Notes: generated by a model from the sequence alone, not told the origin. DNA of 38,126 nt from Natrinema limicola JCM 13563 (GCF_000337475.1 NZ_AOIT01000052.1:1-38126), one strand, 5' to 3'. Shown: positions 6,849 through 15,642, counted from the stretch's first letter. Numbers and translations are program-made.

Positions 6849-7469
6849 ATGTCTCACGACGAACCCACGCCAGTCACGCACGAACTGCCCGACAGCCTCG
6901 TCCACACGACGGGAACCGACCACATCACCATCTGGGGGTCCAACGAGGAAGACACGATCGAGTTCTACCAAGATCTGCTCGGCATGCCGCTGGTGTTGCG
7001 CCAGCCGAACCTCGACGATCCCTCACAGACCCACCTGTTCTTCGATACAGGCGACGGTCGCATCCTGACCTTCTTCGTCAGCGATGACCGTCCGTCCGCC
7101 CGCGGTCAGCGCGCCGGCGTTGGCGCGGTGCATCACCTCTGTTTCAGTATCGACCCCGACGAGTATGAGGACACGATGCAGGCACTCGAGGACGCTGGCC
7201 ACGGCTACAACGTCTTCGACCGGGGGATCTTCCACTCGATCTACACCCGCGACAACAACGGCCTCGTGATCGAACTCTCGACGGACAAATACGAGGTTCC
7301 AGACGACCGCCGGGGCGAAGTGCTCGCCAAGGCACAGGAACTTCGCGAGGCAGACGGGGCTGACTACGCCAAAGACGAACACCTCCGCGGGGCAATCGAG
7401 GCCGTCGGCCTCGAGGTCGTCGAACACGACCTGCCCGACGCCAGCGCCGGCGTCGGTGGTCTCGAATGA
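6849..7469 (+). CDS. VOC family glyoxalase/dioxygenase-like protein
   Basis: A protein of 206 residues with two paired vicinal-oxygen-chelate modules: GTDHITIW with H25, EFYQDLLGMPLVL, then VHHLCF with H95/H96 and LVIELS with E142. These give the expected His-His-Glu metal site. A charged tail of about 60 residues follows. The family covers ring-cleaving dioxygenases and glyoxalases. The next gene is an esterase overlapping it by four bases, the arrangement of MhqO/MhqD-type quinone-detoxification pairs in Firmicutes. That functional parallel is inference; the fold call is firm. Confidence 0.85.
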   Translation: MSHDEPTPVTHELPDSLVHTTGTDHITIWGSNEEDTIEFYQDLLGMPLVLRQPNLDDPSQTHLFFDTGDGRILTFFVSDDRPSARGQRAGVGAVHHLCFSIDPDEYEDTMQALEDAGHGYNVFDRGIFHSIYTRDNNGLVIELSTDKYEVPDDRRGEVLAKAQELREADGADYAKDEHLRGAIEAVGLEVVEHDLPDASAGVGGLE

Positions 7470-8122
7470 GCGCCGGCGAGCGCGTCGAGGGTCCCCATCA
7501 GGGCCAGCAACTTGTCACCGGCGGGACCGACCGCGAAGACGCCGAGGCGGCACTCGTCTGCACTCACGGTCGCGGTGCGACCGCCGGCGGGATGATTCAG
7601 TTAGCCGACGAGGTCGGACAAGAAGGAGTCGCCGCCCTCGCCCCGCAGGCGGCTCGCCGGACGTGGTACCCGAACTCGTTTCTCGAACCCGTCGAGCGCA
7701 ACGAGCCCGGCCGTCGTTCGGGTTTGCAGGCGATCAGCGACGCGATCGACGCGGCCAATGACGCAGGAATTCCGACCGAGCGGGTCATGCTCATCGGCTT
7801 CTCGCAGGGTGCCTGTCTCGCCAGCGAGTATCTCGCGCGCAATCCGCGCCGCTACGGTGGCTTGGCCGCGCTCAGTGGGGGGCTCATCGGCGACCAACTG
7901 GACGACGAGTATCCCGGCGATCTCGAGGGGACGCCGATCTTTCTGGGCTGTAGCGATGTCGACCCTCATATTCCCGAAGAACGGGTCCACGAGACGGCTG
8001 CCGTCTTCGAGTCGATGGATGGCGACGTGACGAAACGGCTCTACGAGGGAATGGGCCACGGCATCACCGAGGACGAACTCGCGATCGTCTCAGAAATGGT
8101 TGCGGCCCTCGTCGACGACTGA
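7466..8122 (+). CDS. Phospholipase/carboxylesterase family alpha/beta hydrolase
   Basis: A protein of 218 residues. The nucleophile elbow GFSQG has Ser113; the probable acid is Asp166 in DVDPHIP, and the base is His198 in GMGHGI. The N-terminal VCTHGRGATAGGM supplies the oxyanion-hole region. The length and order fit the MhqD/YpfH type of esterase. The ATG overlaps the VOC stop (ATGA), so translation is probably coupled. The substrate is unknown; a role in clearing quinone or dicarbonyl adducts with the VOC protein is a context-based guess. Confidence 0.85.
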   Translation: MSAGERVEGPHQGQQLVTGGTDREDAEAALVCTHGRGATAGGMIQLADEVGQEGVAALAPQAARRTWYPNSFLEPVERNEPGRRSGLQAISDAIDAANDAGIPTERVMLIGFSQGACLASEYLARNPRRYGGLAALSGGLIGDQLDDEYPGDLEGTPIFLGCSDVDPHIPEERVHETAAVFESMDGDVTKRLYEGMGHGITEDELAIVSEMVAALVDD

Positions 8123-8150
8123 TTGTGACAACGCTCGAGATTCAGGGCAG

Positions 8151-8567
8151 TCAGCGGAAGACGGTCACCGGGATGGGTGCACGACGGACGATCTTCTCCG
8201 CGACGCTGCCGAGCAGGACCCGCGAGAGCCCGGACCGGCCGTGGCTCCCGATGATGATGTGGTCGATGTCGTTGTCCTCCGCAAAGCGGACGACCTCGCG
8301 TGCGGGCTTGCCAACGGCGGTTTCGGTCCGAAAGTCGATGTCCGGGTCACTGACGATTTCTCGGATCTCCGCTGGAAGTTCCTTGGAGACTTCCTCCTCG
8401 CGGTCCCGGAACATCTCCTGTGCGGCCATGATCCCGGCTCCCGTGGAGCCGTCAGCCGCTTCGATGACGCGCAGCAACACGATCTCTTCGTCGGGATACG
8501 TGGTGAACGCGTGTTCGACTGCCTTCTGTGCGGGCGCGGAACCGTCGTACGCGACGAGTATTGCCAT
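8151..8567 (-). CDS. Universal stress protein UspA family
   Basis: A protein of 138 residues, one Usp domain. The N-terminal strand MAILVAYDGSAPAQKA and the C-terminal ATP-binding pattern GSHGRSGLSRVLLGSVAEKI (G-x2-G-x9-GS) are both present, indicating the ATP-binding class. It ends with the usual PVTVFR strand. The ATG at 8567 gives a start directly on the first strand. It converges on the esterase gene (29 bp between the stops). Confidence 0.92.
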   Translation of the reverse strand: MAILVAYDGSAPAQKAVEHAFTTYPDEEIVLLRVIEAADGSTGAGIMAAQEMFRDREEEVSKELPAEIREIVSDPDIDFRTETAVGKPAREVVRFAEDNDIDHIIIGSHGRSGLSRVLLGSVAEKIVRRAPIPVTVFR

Positions 8568-8724
8568 ACCTGTGATCGGCGTTTCAGGACCATAAACCCG
8601 CCCGATGGCGACCGATCGGCTTCGCGGCTCGCGTCTCACGTGAAAACGGTTCGATAAAACTGCCTCGAGAACGGAGCGCGTCGCGTCTCGCGGTTCTCGC
8701 TCACGTCGTTCGCTTCGAACCGCG

Positions 8725-9819
8725 CTACTCCTCGAACCCGTCTTCGAATCGGAACGTCCCGTCACGCTGGACGACCTCGCCGTCGACCTCGATGAACGAA
8801 TCCTCGCTCATGTCGACGATCATGTCGACGTGGACTGCCGACTCGTTCTGTTCGTTGTCCTCGCCGACGGTGTCGTCGTACGCCCGACCGACGGCCATGT
8901 GGACGGTGTCGCCCATTTTCTCGTCGAAGAGCATGTTGTAGGTGAACTGATCGATGTCGCGATTCATGCCGATACCCAGTTCTCCGAGTCGGCGCGCACC
9001 GTCGTCGGTGTTGAGGACCTCCGTGAGGACCTCCTCGTTTTTCGCCGCCGAATGGTCGACGACCTCGCCGCTCTCGAACTCGAGGGAGACGTCCGTGATC
9101 TCGCGACCCTGATGGTACAGCGGCATGTCGAACAGGACCTCGCCCTCGACGCTGTCAGGCTGAGGCGCAGTAAAGACCTCGCCGCCGGGGAGGTTGTGTT
9201 CGCCGTGGTCGTTCAGCGTCGGATTGCCATCGACGGACATCGTCACGTCGGTCGTGTCGCCGCTTTTGATGCGGACCTCGTCGGCAGGGTCCATGATCTC
9301 GACCATGTGTTCTTGATGTTCGCGCTGGGCTTCCCAGTCTTTGTTGACCGCGTCCCAGACGAAGTTCTCGTAGCCTTCGGTGCTCATCTCTGCGAGCTGG
9401 GCGTTGGCGGGCGCAGGGAACTGTGTGAGACACCAGCGTTTTGAGAGCCGCTCGTTCAAGATGGGCCGGTGAGCCTGCTGGTAGGCGGCGCTGATCTCGG
9501 GGTCGACGTCGCTGGTCTGGGTGACGTTGTCGCTGGCCCGGATCGCGATGTAGACGTCGCTGTGCTCGACGAGCGCGCGTTCGTGCTCGGGCGTCTCGAA
9601 CTCGCCGTCGGACGCCCGCAGGAAGGCCCGCTGGCTGCGCTTGCCGGTTCGCTGACTCGTGGTGACGGGGTTTGCCCCCTTCTCGCCGATCACTTCGTGG
9701 AGCGCGACGACCAGGTCCTCGGCGACCGGATGGGCGTCGATGATAACGTTGTCACCCTCCTCCAGATCGACCGAGTGGTTAGCAATGATCTCGGCGTGTT
9801 CCCGAATGCGTGGGTCCAT
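8725..9819 (-). CDS. M29 family aminopeptidase (AmpS/thermophilic metalloprotease-like)
   Basis: A protein of 364 residues, within the usual M29 size range. The N-terminal domain starts MDPRIREHAEIIANHSVDL. The C-terminal metal centre shows DEKMGDTVHMAVGRAY (Glu and His ligands) and AVHVDMIVD (His-x-Asp ligands), typical of AmpS/AmpT/PepS. Family members are cytoplasmic dinuclear metal exopeptidases that trim N-terminal residues in peptide turnover. The ATG at 9819 matches the family N-terminus; the 16 codons upstream do not. It is a single gene, 157 bp downstream of uspA on the same strand. Confidence 0.9.
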   Translation of the reverse strand: MDPRIREHAEIIANHSVDLEEGDNVIIDAHPVAEDLVVALHEVIGEKGANPVTTSQRTGKRSQRAFLRASDGEFETPEHERALVEHSDVYIAIRASDNVTQTSDVDPEISAAYQQAHRPILNERLSKRWCLTQFPAPANAQLAEMSTEGYENFVWDAVNKDWEAQREHQEHMVEIMDPADEVRIKSGDTTDVTMSVDGNPTLNDHGEHNLPGGEVFTAPQPDSVEGEVLFDMPLYHQGREITDVSLEFESGEVVDHSAAKNEEVLTEVLNTDDGARRLGELGIGMNRDIDQFTYNMLFDEKMGDTVHMAVGRAYDDTVGEDNEQNESAVHVDMIVDMSEDSFIEVDGEVVQRDGTFRFEDGFEE

Positions 9820-9924
9820 GCTCCGGTATTGACGAGGGAAGGAAAAAACGGTTCGTGATGCGGACAATCGGCGACGCGACGGACTCGAGTCGGATCGGCT
9901 CGGACGGACGACTGTCAGCCCGTC

Positions 9925-10071
9925 TCAGCGCTCGCCGCGCATCCCATCGCGGAACTCGAGGACGGTTCGTCGCAAAAGGAGATACGCGAAAAAGACCAGC
10001 GACAGCAAAATGGCGACGACCGCGATGATGACGGGGTCGTCGGGGAGGAGGCCGATGATGGTATCCAGCAT
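9925..10071 (-). CDS. Small single-TM membrane protein, 48 aa
   Basis: An ATG at 10071 opens a 48-residue protein: a short acidic start (MLDTIIGLLPDDP), one membrane helix (VIIAVVAILLSLVFFAYLLL) and a basic cytoplasmic tail (RRTVLEFRDGMRGER). The positive-inside layout and clean codon usage argue that it is real despite its size. The function is unknown. Confidence 0.72.
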   Translation of the reverse strand: MLDTIIGLLPDDPVIIAVVAILLSLVFFAYLLLRRTVLEFRDGMRGER

Positions 10072-10146
10072 ACGCGGCCGCTACACTGTCACTGTGGTTA
10101 ACCGTTTCGACCTCGGGCGGTTGTATCCGTACCAGCACCTCTGTAA

Positions 10147-10410
10147 CTAAAATCGGAATTTCAGCTTGCGCCGACTATAACGTGGTGCGTTCCGTTCGTC
10201 CACGTAGGCCTCGAGTCGGCTGACACGCCCTCCGTGGCGACCTCGTGCTCGAGGCCTGTCGCCCTCCCTGCGACACACCGGCCGTGCGACGGCTGCCTGC
10301 CCCCCAGATTCGTCGTGACGGCCGGCACCCTCTGACATCGCCCTCGCGTCGCTCCCCGCTGGCGTCGTCCCCCAGTCCGAATCGCGTGCCGTCATGTCCG
10401 CGTTCGCCAT
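10147..10410 (-). CDS. Doubtful hypothetical protein, 87 aa
   Basis: This frame starts 18 bp after the phosphodiesterase stop and ends RYSRRKLKFRF. It is Arg- and Gly-rich, unlike the acidic neighbours, and shows no motif. An overlapping frame lies on the other strand. It may be a non-coding GC-rich spacer; it is listed because nothing else explains 10072-10428. Confidence 0.25.
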   Translation of the reverse strand: MANADMTARDSDWGTTPAGSDARAMSEGAGRHDESGGQAAVARPVCRREGDRPRARGRHGGRVSRLEAYVDERNAPRYSRRKLKFRF

Positions 10411-10428
10411 CCGTTTCTGTGCCTCACG

Positions 10429-10944
10429 TCACGCCGGCCGAACCTCGAACGACTCGATCGGTGTTCCGTCTGGCTGCCGGACCGTCCCGTCGAACCCGCC
10501 GCCGTCGCCGTCCTCGAGGACGGCAAATCCAGGCCGGTTCCCGCGTGGATCGGCGTGACTGCCAGGATTGAGCAGCGTGACATCGTCGGTCTCGACGACC
10601 GTCGGCCGGTGGCTGTGTCCGAAGACGACGAGGTCGGCACCGCGCGAGCGGCCGAACATCGCGAGTCCGGTCTCGCCGCCGTCCTGTCGGTGGGTGACAG
10701 CGATGCGAACGCCGCCCGCCTCGACGACGCGAGCCGTCGGCAGGCGCTCCCGAACTGCGGCGCTGTCGGCGTTTCCGTGGACCGCGAAGAGTCGATCACA
10801 CTCCTCCTGGAAGGCCTCGAGTGCTGCTTCACTCGTGAAATCGCCCGCGTGAACGACGGTGTCGGCTTCGCGGGCCGCGGTCAGGGCCTCGCCCTCGAGT
10901 TCGTGGCCCTGTCGACTGTGCGTGTCCGAGAAGATCGCGATCAT
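10429..10944 (-). CDS. YfcE/MJ0936-type metallophosphoesterase
   Basis: A protein of 171 residues. All calcineurin-like metal motifs appear in order: FSDTH (residues 5-9), HAGDF, HGNAD, THRQDG and GHSHRP. This size and order match the MJ0936/YfcE phosphodiesterases, which hydrolyse phosphodiester bonds using Mn or Ni; the natural substrate is not known. The ATG at 10944 begins directly at MIAIFSDTH; the longer frame adds 29 unrelated residues. Confidence 0.92.
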   Translation of the reverse strand: MIAIFSDTHSRQGHELEGEALTAAREADTVVHAGDFTSEAALEAFQEECDRLFAVHGNADSAAVRERLPTARVVEAGGVRIAVTHRQDGGETGLAMFGRSRGADLVVFGHSHRPTVVETDDVTLLNPGSHADPRGNRPGFAVLEDGDGGGFDGTVRQPDGTPIESFEVRPA

Positions 10945-11097
10945 GGTCGCAGTTGGCTCGGCAGTGACAGGTTCCTTTCGGATGCGATCGCTGCTGTTCG
11001 CAGCCGGGTGATGCAACGCCGTTTTCGCCATTGGGACGGCCGTGGCCGGCTCTAGAACGGCTTACACTTTTGGGCGTCCCCTCCGTAGTCGTCGGCG

Positions 11098-12042
11098 ATG
11101 GCCAGTAGTACCTCCGTCGTGCTCGCCGCGCTGTTCGCAAACGGTGCGATCGCGGTGTTGAAGTTCGGCGGGTTTCTGTTGACCGGCAGCCCTGCGATGC
11201 TCTCGGAGACGTACCACTCTATTTCGGATACGGGCAATCAGGTCTTCCTGCTGGTCGGGATCAAGTACGGGGCACAGGAGGCGACCCGGTCGCACCCGTT
11301 CGGCCACGGCAAGGCCCAGTTCTTCTATAGCCTGCTGGTCAGCGTCATGCTCTTTGGCATCGCCGGCTGGGAGAGCGCCCGCCACGGCTACAGTGCGCTG
11401 CAAGAGGGTGGTGTCCACCGCGCCAGCGAGGACATCACGCTGCTCGGGCAGACGTTCGACCCGGTCTACGTCAACTACGCCGTGTTGCTCGGGGCGATCG
11501 CTTTTGAGTCCTACGCGCTCTGGAAGGCCTATCAAGGAATCAGCCGCCAGATGGACGAGTACGGCTGGACGAGTCTCCGTGAGGCCTTCCGGAAGACCAG
11601 CGACGTGACGACCCTGACTGCACTCACCGAAGATACGATCGCGCTCGCGGGTGCGGGCATCGCACTGCTGGGGATCTACCTGACCCGGACCACTGGAAAC
11701 CCGATGTACGACGCCGGTGCCGCACTCGTCATCGGGCTCTTGCTCATGGGCTTTGCTATCGCGCTGGCCTGGGAGAACAAGCGCCTCATCCTCGGGGAGA
11801 GTCTCCCGAAAGACGACGAGGACGAACTGCGGGCGATCGTCACGGACTGGGACGGCGTCACCGACCTCGTCGACTTCCGAACCGTCTACTTCGGGGCCGA
11901 AGAACTGCTCGTCACCGCCGACGTGGCCTTCGAGCCCGATCTCGATGCCGAGACGATCGACGACCGCATTACCGACCTCGAGCGTGCTCTGAAAGCCCAC
12001 GACGACCAGATACAGCGCGTCTACGTCGAACCTGAAGCGTAG
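11098..12042 (+). CDS. CDF (cation diffusion facilitator)-like transporter with altered TM5 site
   Basis: A protein of 314 residues. It has several membrane helices, a conserved SETYHSISDTGNQ in TM2 (HxxxD metal site), the HPFGHGKAQFFYSL stretch typical of CDFs, and a C-terminal ferredoxin-like domain (about 235-310). The usual TM5 HxxxD is not present: the aligned segment reads TALTEDTIALAG, with Ala where His is expected. This resembles the ZnT9-like branch, so metal selectivity may differ or transport may use other residues. The protein is in the inner membrane; export of a divalent cation by proton exchange is the family role. Confidence 0.85.
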   Translation: MASSTSVVLAALFANGAIAVLKFGGFLLTGSPAMLSETYHSISDTGNQVFLLVGIKYGAQEATRSHPFGHGKAQFFYSLLVSVMLFGIAGWESARHGYSALQEGGVHRASEDITLLGQTFDPVYVNYAVLLGAIAFESYALWKAYQGISRQMDEYGWTSLREAFRKTSDVTTLTALTEDTIALAGAGIALLGIYLTRTTGNPMYDAGAALVIGLLLMGFAIALAWENKRLILGESLPKDDEDELRAIVTDWDGVTDLVDFRTVYFGAEELLVTADVAFEPDLDAETIDDRITDLERALKAHDDQIQRVYVEPEA

Positions 12043-12057
12043 CGATGCCCGCGCTAC

Positions 12058-12468
12058 CTAGTCGCCGGTTTTCTCGTTCCGGTCGTCGTAGACGGCGACC
12101 ACCGTCGATCCCGGCGGCCGGTCGTTCAGCACTGCCGTGACCGTCGTTTCCTCGAGATCCACTGTCGAGTGAAGTCGCCGTCGCCCCGCTCCGGTTTCGA
12201 CGGCGACCGCGACGTCCGTCGGACTCGCACCGGGTGGCAGCGCTGTCGGATCGTAATCGAGTGTGATCCGGATCGCCTCGACCGCTCGAAGCTCGTCGCA
12301 CGCGACGAGGTCGACGGGCGCACTCAGCGCAGCCGCCAGCACCTCGCTGTCGCTTTCGGCGAGCCCGAACGCCTCCGGGACCACGTTCGCCACGACGGCG
12401 ACGCGGGCACCCACCTGCTCGAGGCTATATTCCGCGACGGTACTGGCATCGTATCCAGGGATTGCCAT
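12058..12468 (-). CDS. Hypothetical haloarchaeal protein, 136 aa
   Basis: An acidic soluble protein with no recognised domain. The N-terminal half is alternating hydrophobic (VGARVAVVANVVPEAFGLA); the C-terminal half carries ITLDYDP and a strand ending STVVAVYDD. The ATG at 12468 has a TATA-like CCATATATCT about 24 bp upstream (12487-12496), which supports the start. It lies tail-to-tail with the CDF gene, with 15 bp between the stops. Confidence 0.6.
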   Translation of the reverse strand: MAIPGYDASTVAEYSLEQVGARVAVVANVVPEAFGLAESDSEVLAAALSAPVDLVACDELRAVEAIRITLDYDPTALPPGASPTDVAVAVETGAGRRRLHSTVDLEETTVTAVLNDRPPGSTVVAVYDDRNEKTGD

Positions 12469-12579
12469 ACCGGAGGCAGCGTCTCGAGATATATGGCCCT
12501 AGACCGCGCGGTTGCCGGCCGGTCGAATGAGGTCCGTGCCCTCAGCCGATCGGGGAGCGACGATCGAATCGAGACGAAC

Positions 12580-12587
12580 GTTTTTAT
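12580..12587 (+). promoter_or_regulatory. TATA box of the XPD-like helicase gene
   Basis: GTTTTTAT is centred about 28 bp before the GTG at 12612, predicting a leaderless transcript and supporting the GTG as start. Confidence 0.55.
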
Positions 12588-12611
12588 CGCAGCACGAACC
12601 ACTCACGGACT

Positions 12612-14780
12612 GTGTCCGAGACCGGGTATCTGCGCTTTTTCCCGTACGACCGGCCGTACGAGAATCAGCGCGAGGCGATGGACCGCATCCACAACGCCCT
12701 CACGCGGGGCCAGAACGTCCTCTTCGAGGGAGCCTGTGGGACCGGCAAGACCCTCTCGTCGCTGGTGCCGGCGCTTGAAGTCGCCCGCGAGCAGGACAAG
12801 ACAGTCGTCATCACGACGAACGTCCACCAGCAGATGCGCCAGTTCGTCGCCGAGGCCCGCGCGATCACGCGCGAAGAACAGATTCGTGCGGTCGTCTTCA
12901 AAGGCAAGTCCTCGATGTGTCACATCGACGTCGGCTACGAGGAGTGTCAGGCCCTGCGGGACAACACCCGCGCCCTCGTCGACGCCGAACGCGACCGCGC
13001 CCAACTCGAGCGCCGCCAGCGCGAACTGCTGGCCGAAAGTCAGGACGGCGACGGTGCGGCTGCCGACGCCCGATCGGCGGTGATGGACGAACTCGAGAAT
13101 ATCGAAGAGCGACTCGACGATCTCGAGGAGCAAAACGTCTGTGACTACTATCGGAACAACCTGACCGTAGATACCGACGACTTCTTCGCGTGGCTTTTCG
13201 AGGACGTTCGTACGCCCGATGAGATCTACGAGTACGCCGACCGGCAGGAACTCTGTGGGTACGAACTCTTAAAGGAGGGCATCGAGGGTGTCGATCTCGT
13301 CGTCTGTAACTACCACCACCTGCTCGATTCGACGATCCGCGAGCAGTTCTTCCGGTGGCTGGGTCGCGACCCCGAGGACGTGATCGCCGTCTTCGACGAG
13401 GCCCACAACGTCGAAGACGCCGCTCGAGAGCACGCCACCCGGACTTGTTCGGAGCGGACGTTCGACTCGGCGCTGGACGAACTCGCCGACACGGACGATC
13501 CACGCGCGGACGACGCCGCGAACGTCCTCTCGGCCTTTCACCGCGCACTGGTCGAAACCTACGAGGACTCCTTTGGCTTCGGCGAACGCGAGCAGATCAG
13601 CGAAAATTGGGAGGACGTCCCGATCGAAAACGACGACCGCAAGGACGATCTAACCCTCGAGTTCCTCCAGCGCTACTCCGGACGGGGGATCAGCGAGGAC
13701 CTCGAGGCTGCGATGCAACTCGGGCAGGAGTTAGATAAGGAGTACGAGGAAGCGTATCGGGAGGGCGAGACGGCCACGCGCACTGAGTGTCAGACCCTAC
13801 AGGCCGCGGCCTTTGTCAGCGCGTGGATGAACGAGGGCTCGAAGGAGGGACTCTACCCGGTCGTCTCCGTTACGCGCGACGCCGGCACCGACGAGGTCTA
13901 CGGCCGTGCGGAGCTCTATACCTGCCTCCCGCGGCAGGTGACTGGACGGCTGTTCGAGGAGGTTCATGCGACAGTCCTGATGAGCGCGACCATCCAGCCG
14001 TTCGAGGTAACCGAGAACGTGCTGGGACTCGAGGACGCTGTGACGATGGCCTACGGACTCGGCTTCCCCGAGGAAAACCGCCGGACGTATGCTGTCGAGA
14101 CGCCGCCGCTGTTCTCGTCGGATCGCGACGATCCCGTGGTCCAGAACGAGGTGACCGAAACGATCCACGACGCCGTCCGGATGACGCCCGGCAACACGCT
14201 CGCGTTCTTCCCCAACTATGGCGAGGCCAGCCGGTACGCCGACCGGATCGCGGGCCGAAGCGACCGATCGGTGTACGTCGACGAGCCGGGCCAGTCCGTC
14301 GAAGACCTTCGCCAGCAGTTCATCGGGGACGACGACGCGGTGTTGTGTACCTCGCTGTGGGGCACCCTCGCGGAGGGTGTGAGTTTCGACGGCGACGACG
14401 CGCATACGGTACTGGTCGTCGGTGTCCCGTATCCACATCTGGACGACCGAGCCGAGGCCGTCCAAGAGGCCTACGACGCCGCCTTCGACGGCACCGACAC
14501 CGGCTGGCGCTACGCCGTCGAGATCCCGACGGTTCGCAAGACAAGACAGGCGCTCGGGCGGGTCATCCGCTCACCCGAGGAAGTCGGCGTCCGCGCGCTG
14601 CTCGATCGACGCTACTCGCGGCGGGCGAAATCGGAGCTGGGCAAGTACAGCGTCAACGGGATCTTTCCCCACGAGGAACGCGAGGAACTGATCGACATCG
14701 AACCTGACAAACTCAAGTTCGCGATGCGCAACTTCTACGGCGACCACGACGCGTACGACGGCGAGCCGCCGGCTCCCTGA
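12612..14780 (+). CDS. XPD/Rad3-family ATP-dependent DNA helicase
   Basis: A protein of 722 residues, superfamily 2. Walker A is GACGTGKT (40-47) and the DEAH box is FDEAHNVEDA (261-270). Four cysteines (C103, C112, C177, C215) sit where XPD/DinG enzymes bind a 4Fe-4S cluster; a charged coiled coil (about 120-175) is inserted between the second and third. The C-terminal helicase motifs include SATIQ, the LWGTLAEGVSF region and QALGRVIRS. XPD-type enzymes unwind 5'-3' in repair. A GTG start is used, with a TATA box at the right distance. It is a single gene. Confidence 0.92.
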   Translation: MSETGYLRFFPYDRPYENQREAMDRIHNALTRGQNVLFEGACGTGKTLSSLVPALEVAREQDKTVVITTNVHQQMRQFVAEARAITREEQIRAVVFKGKSSMCHIDVGYEECQALRDNTRALVDAERDRAQLERRQRELLAESQDGDGAAADARSAVMDELENIEERLDDLEEQNVCDYYRNNLTVDTDDFFAWLFEDVRTPDEIYEYADRQELCGYELLKEGIEGVDLVVCNYHHLLDSTIREQFFRWLGRDPEDVIAVFDEAHNVEDAAREHATRTCSERTFDSALDELADTDDPRADDAANVLSAFHRALVETYEDSFGFGEREQISENWEDVPIENDDRKDDLTLEFLQRYSGRGISEDLEAAMQLGQELDKEYEEAYREGETATRTECQTLQAAAFVSAWMNEGSKEGLYPVVSVTRDAGTDEVYGRAELYTCLPRQVTGRLFEEVHATVLMSATIQPFEVTENVLGLEDAVTMAYGLGFPEENRRTYAVETPPLFSSDRDDPVVQNEVTETIHDAVRMTPGNTLAFFPNYGEASRYADRIAGRSDRSVYVDEPGQSVEDLRQQFIGDDDAVLCTSLWGTLAEGVSFDGDDAHTVLVVGVPYPHLDDRAEAVQEAYDAAFDGTDTGWRYAVEIPTVRKTRQALGRVIRSPEEVGVRALLDRRYSRRAKSELGKYSVNGIFPHEEREELIDIEPDKLKFAMRNFYGDHDAYDGEPPAP

Positions 14781-14810
14781 ACTGAACTCGCTGCCGACTG
14801 CCTCCGCCGG

Positions 14811-15311
14811 TCACGACGGCAAGGAGACGCGACTCACTGGCAGCTTGTAGGTGCCATCCCAGAACTCGAGTTCGCTGACCGTCCACCGGACGGGGTCGAT
14901 CTCGCGGTCGGCCAGCCGCTTCGCCGTCTCGACGTCGCCCCCACGGGCGAGCGTCACGTGGGGAACGTAGTCCGCACCCTCGAGTCCCTCGACGACCTCG
15001 AATGCCTCGGTGAGATCGGCGTGGATGCCCTCGAGTCCGGGGCTCTCGACGGCCAGGTAGACGACGGGAGCTGATCCCAGTGGTGGGTCCTCGAAGTAGT
15101 CGATGCCTGTAATTTCGGCCTCGACGGCGGGTGCGCCCTCGAGCGCGCGGTGGGCGCGGTGTTGCAGCTGTGCGACGTGATCGGCCTCGCCGAGTCGCTT
15201 GAGCAGACACGAGTGGTCCTCGCGGACGGTCTCGAAGCCGACCAGCTCGGGATAGAGGCGATCCGCGAGCTGACGGACGCGACCGGGGACCGGGACGTTG
15301 ACGCTGTACAC
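14811..15311 (-). CDS. 2'-5' RNA ligase / RNA 2',3'-cyclic phosphodiesterase family
   Basis: A protein of 166 residues of the LigT/ThpR 2H phosphoesterase fold. The second HxTx motif is intact (HVTL, 118-121). The first is HSCL (33-36), with Cys where Thr or Ser is usual, so either activity is altered or the neighbouring Ser takes part. Members hydrolyse or join 2'-5' linked or 2',3'-cyclic RNA ends. The start is GTG at 15311. It converges on the XPD-like helicase (30 bp between the stops). Confidence 0.82.
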   Translation of the reverse strand: MYSVNVPVPGRVRQLADRLYPELVGFETVREDHSCLLKRLGEADHVAQLQHRAHRALEGAPAVEAEITGIDYFEDPPLGSAPVVYLAVESPGLEGIHADLTEAFEVVEGLEGADYVPHVTLARGGDVETAKRLADREIDPVRWTVSELEFWDGTYKLPVSRVSLPS

Positions 15312-15382
15312 TTCGGTCGATATTGGGCCGAGGTGGCTATCAGTCTGGTGGTTTCGGGCCCGACAGCCCGCTTTTGACCACT

Positions 15383-15577
15383 TTAGATGCGGTCGAGCAA
15401 CCAGAGCACGATCAGGATGGCAACCGCGAGTTGGACGACCACGACGAACGGACCGAGCAGCCAGGCGAGCCCACTGACGATTGTCTCCACAATTTTGAGG
15501 ACGAGCAAGACGGCGATCAGTCCGAGGACGAGTTTTAGCAGCGTCTCGACCTCAAGTTCGCCGCGAATGTCAGACAT
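15383..15577 (-). CDS. Small membrane protein, 64 aa
   Basis: A short charged N-terminus (MSDIRGELEVETLLK) is followed by two hydrophobic helices covering most of the chain and ending LLDRI. This is a typical small haloarchaeal membrane protein of unknown role. It diverges from the membrane regulator gene, with 78 bp between the starts, so the two promoters are close and could share regulation. Confidence 0.75.
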   Translation of the reverse strand: MSDIRGELEVETLLKLVLGLIAVLLVLKIVETIVSGLAWLLGPFVVVVQLAVAILIVLWLLDRI

Positions 15578-15634
15578 ATATGCTCATATCATAGCGAATG
15601 TATGAAAAATACACCGTTACTGTGTCGGAAAGAC

Positions 15635-15642
15635 CTATTTAG
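15635..15642 (+). promoter_or_regulatory. TATA box of the membrane-anchored regulator gene
   Basis: CTATTTAG is centred near 15638. Standard spacing predicts transcription starting near 15664, which coincides with the second ATG (15665) rather than the first (15656). Confidence 0.45.

Noticed and set aside
12169-13083. Plus-strand ORF of 304 aa overlapping the XPD-like helicase start
   Set aside because: Low-complexity Arg/Ser/Thr translation in another frame; crosses two supported genes.
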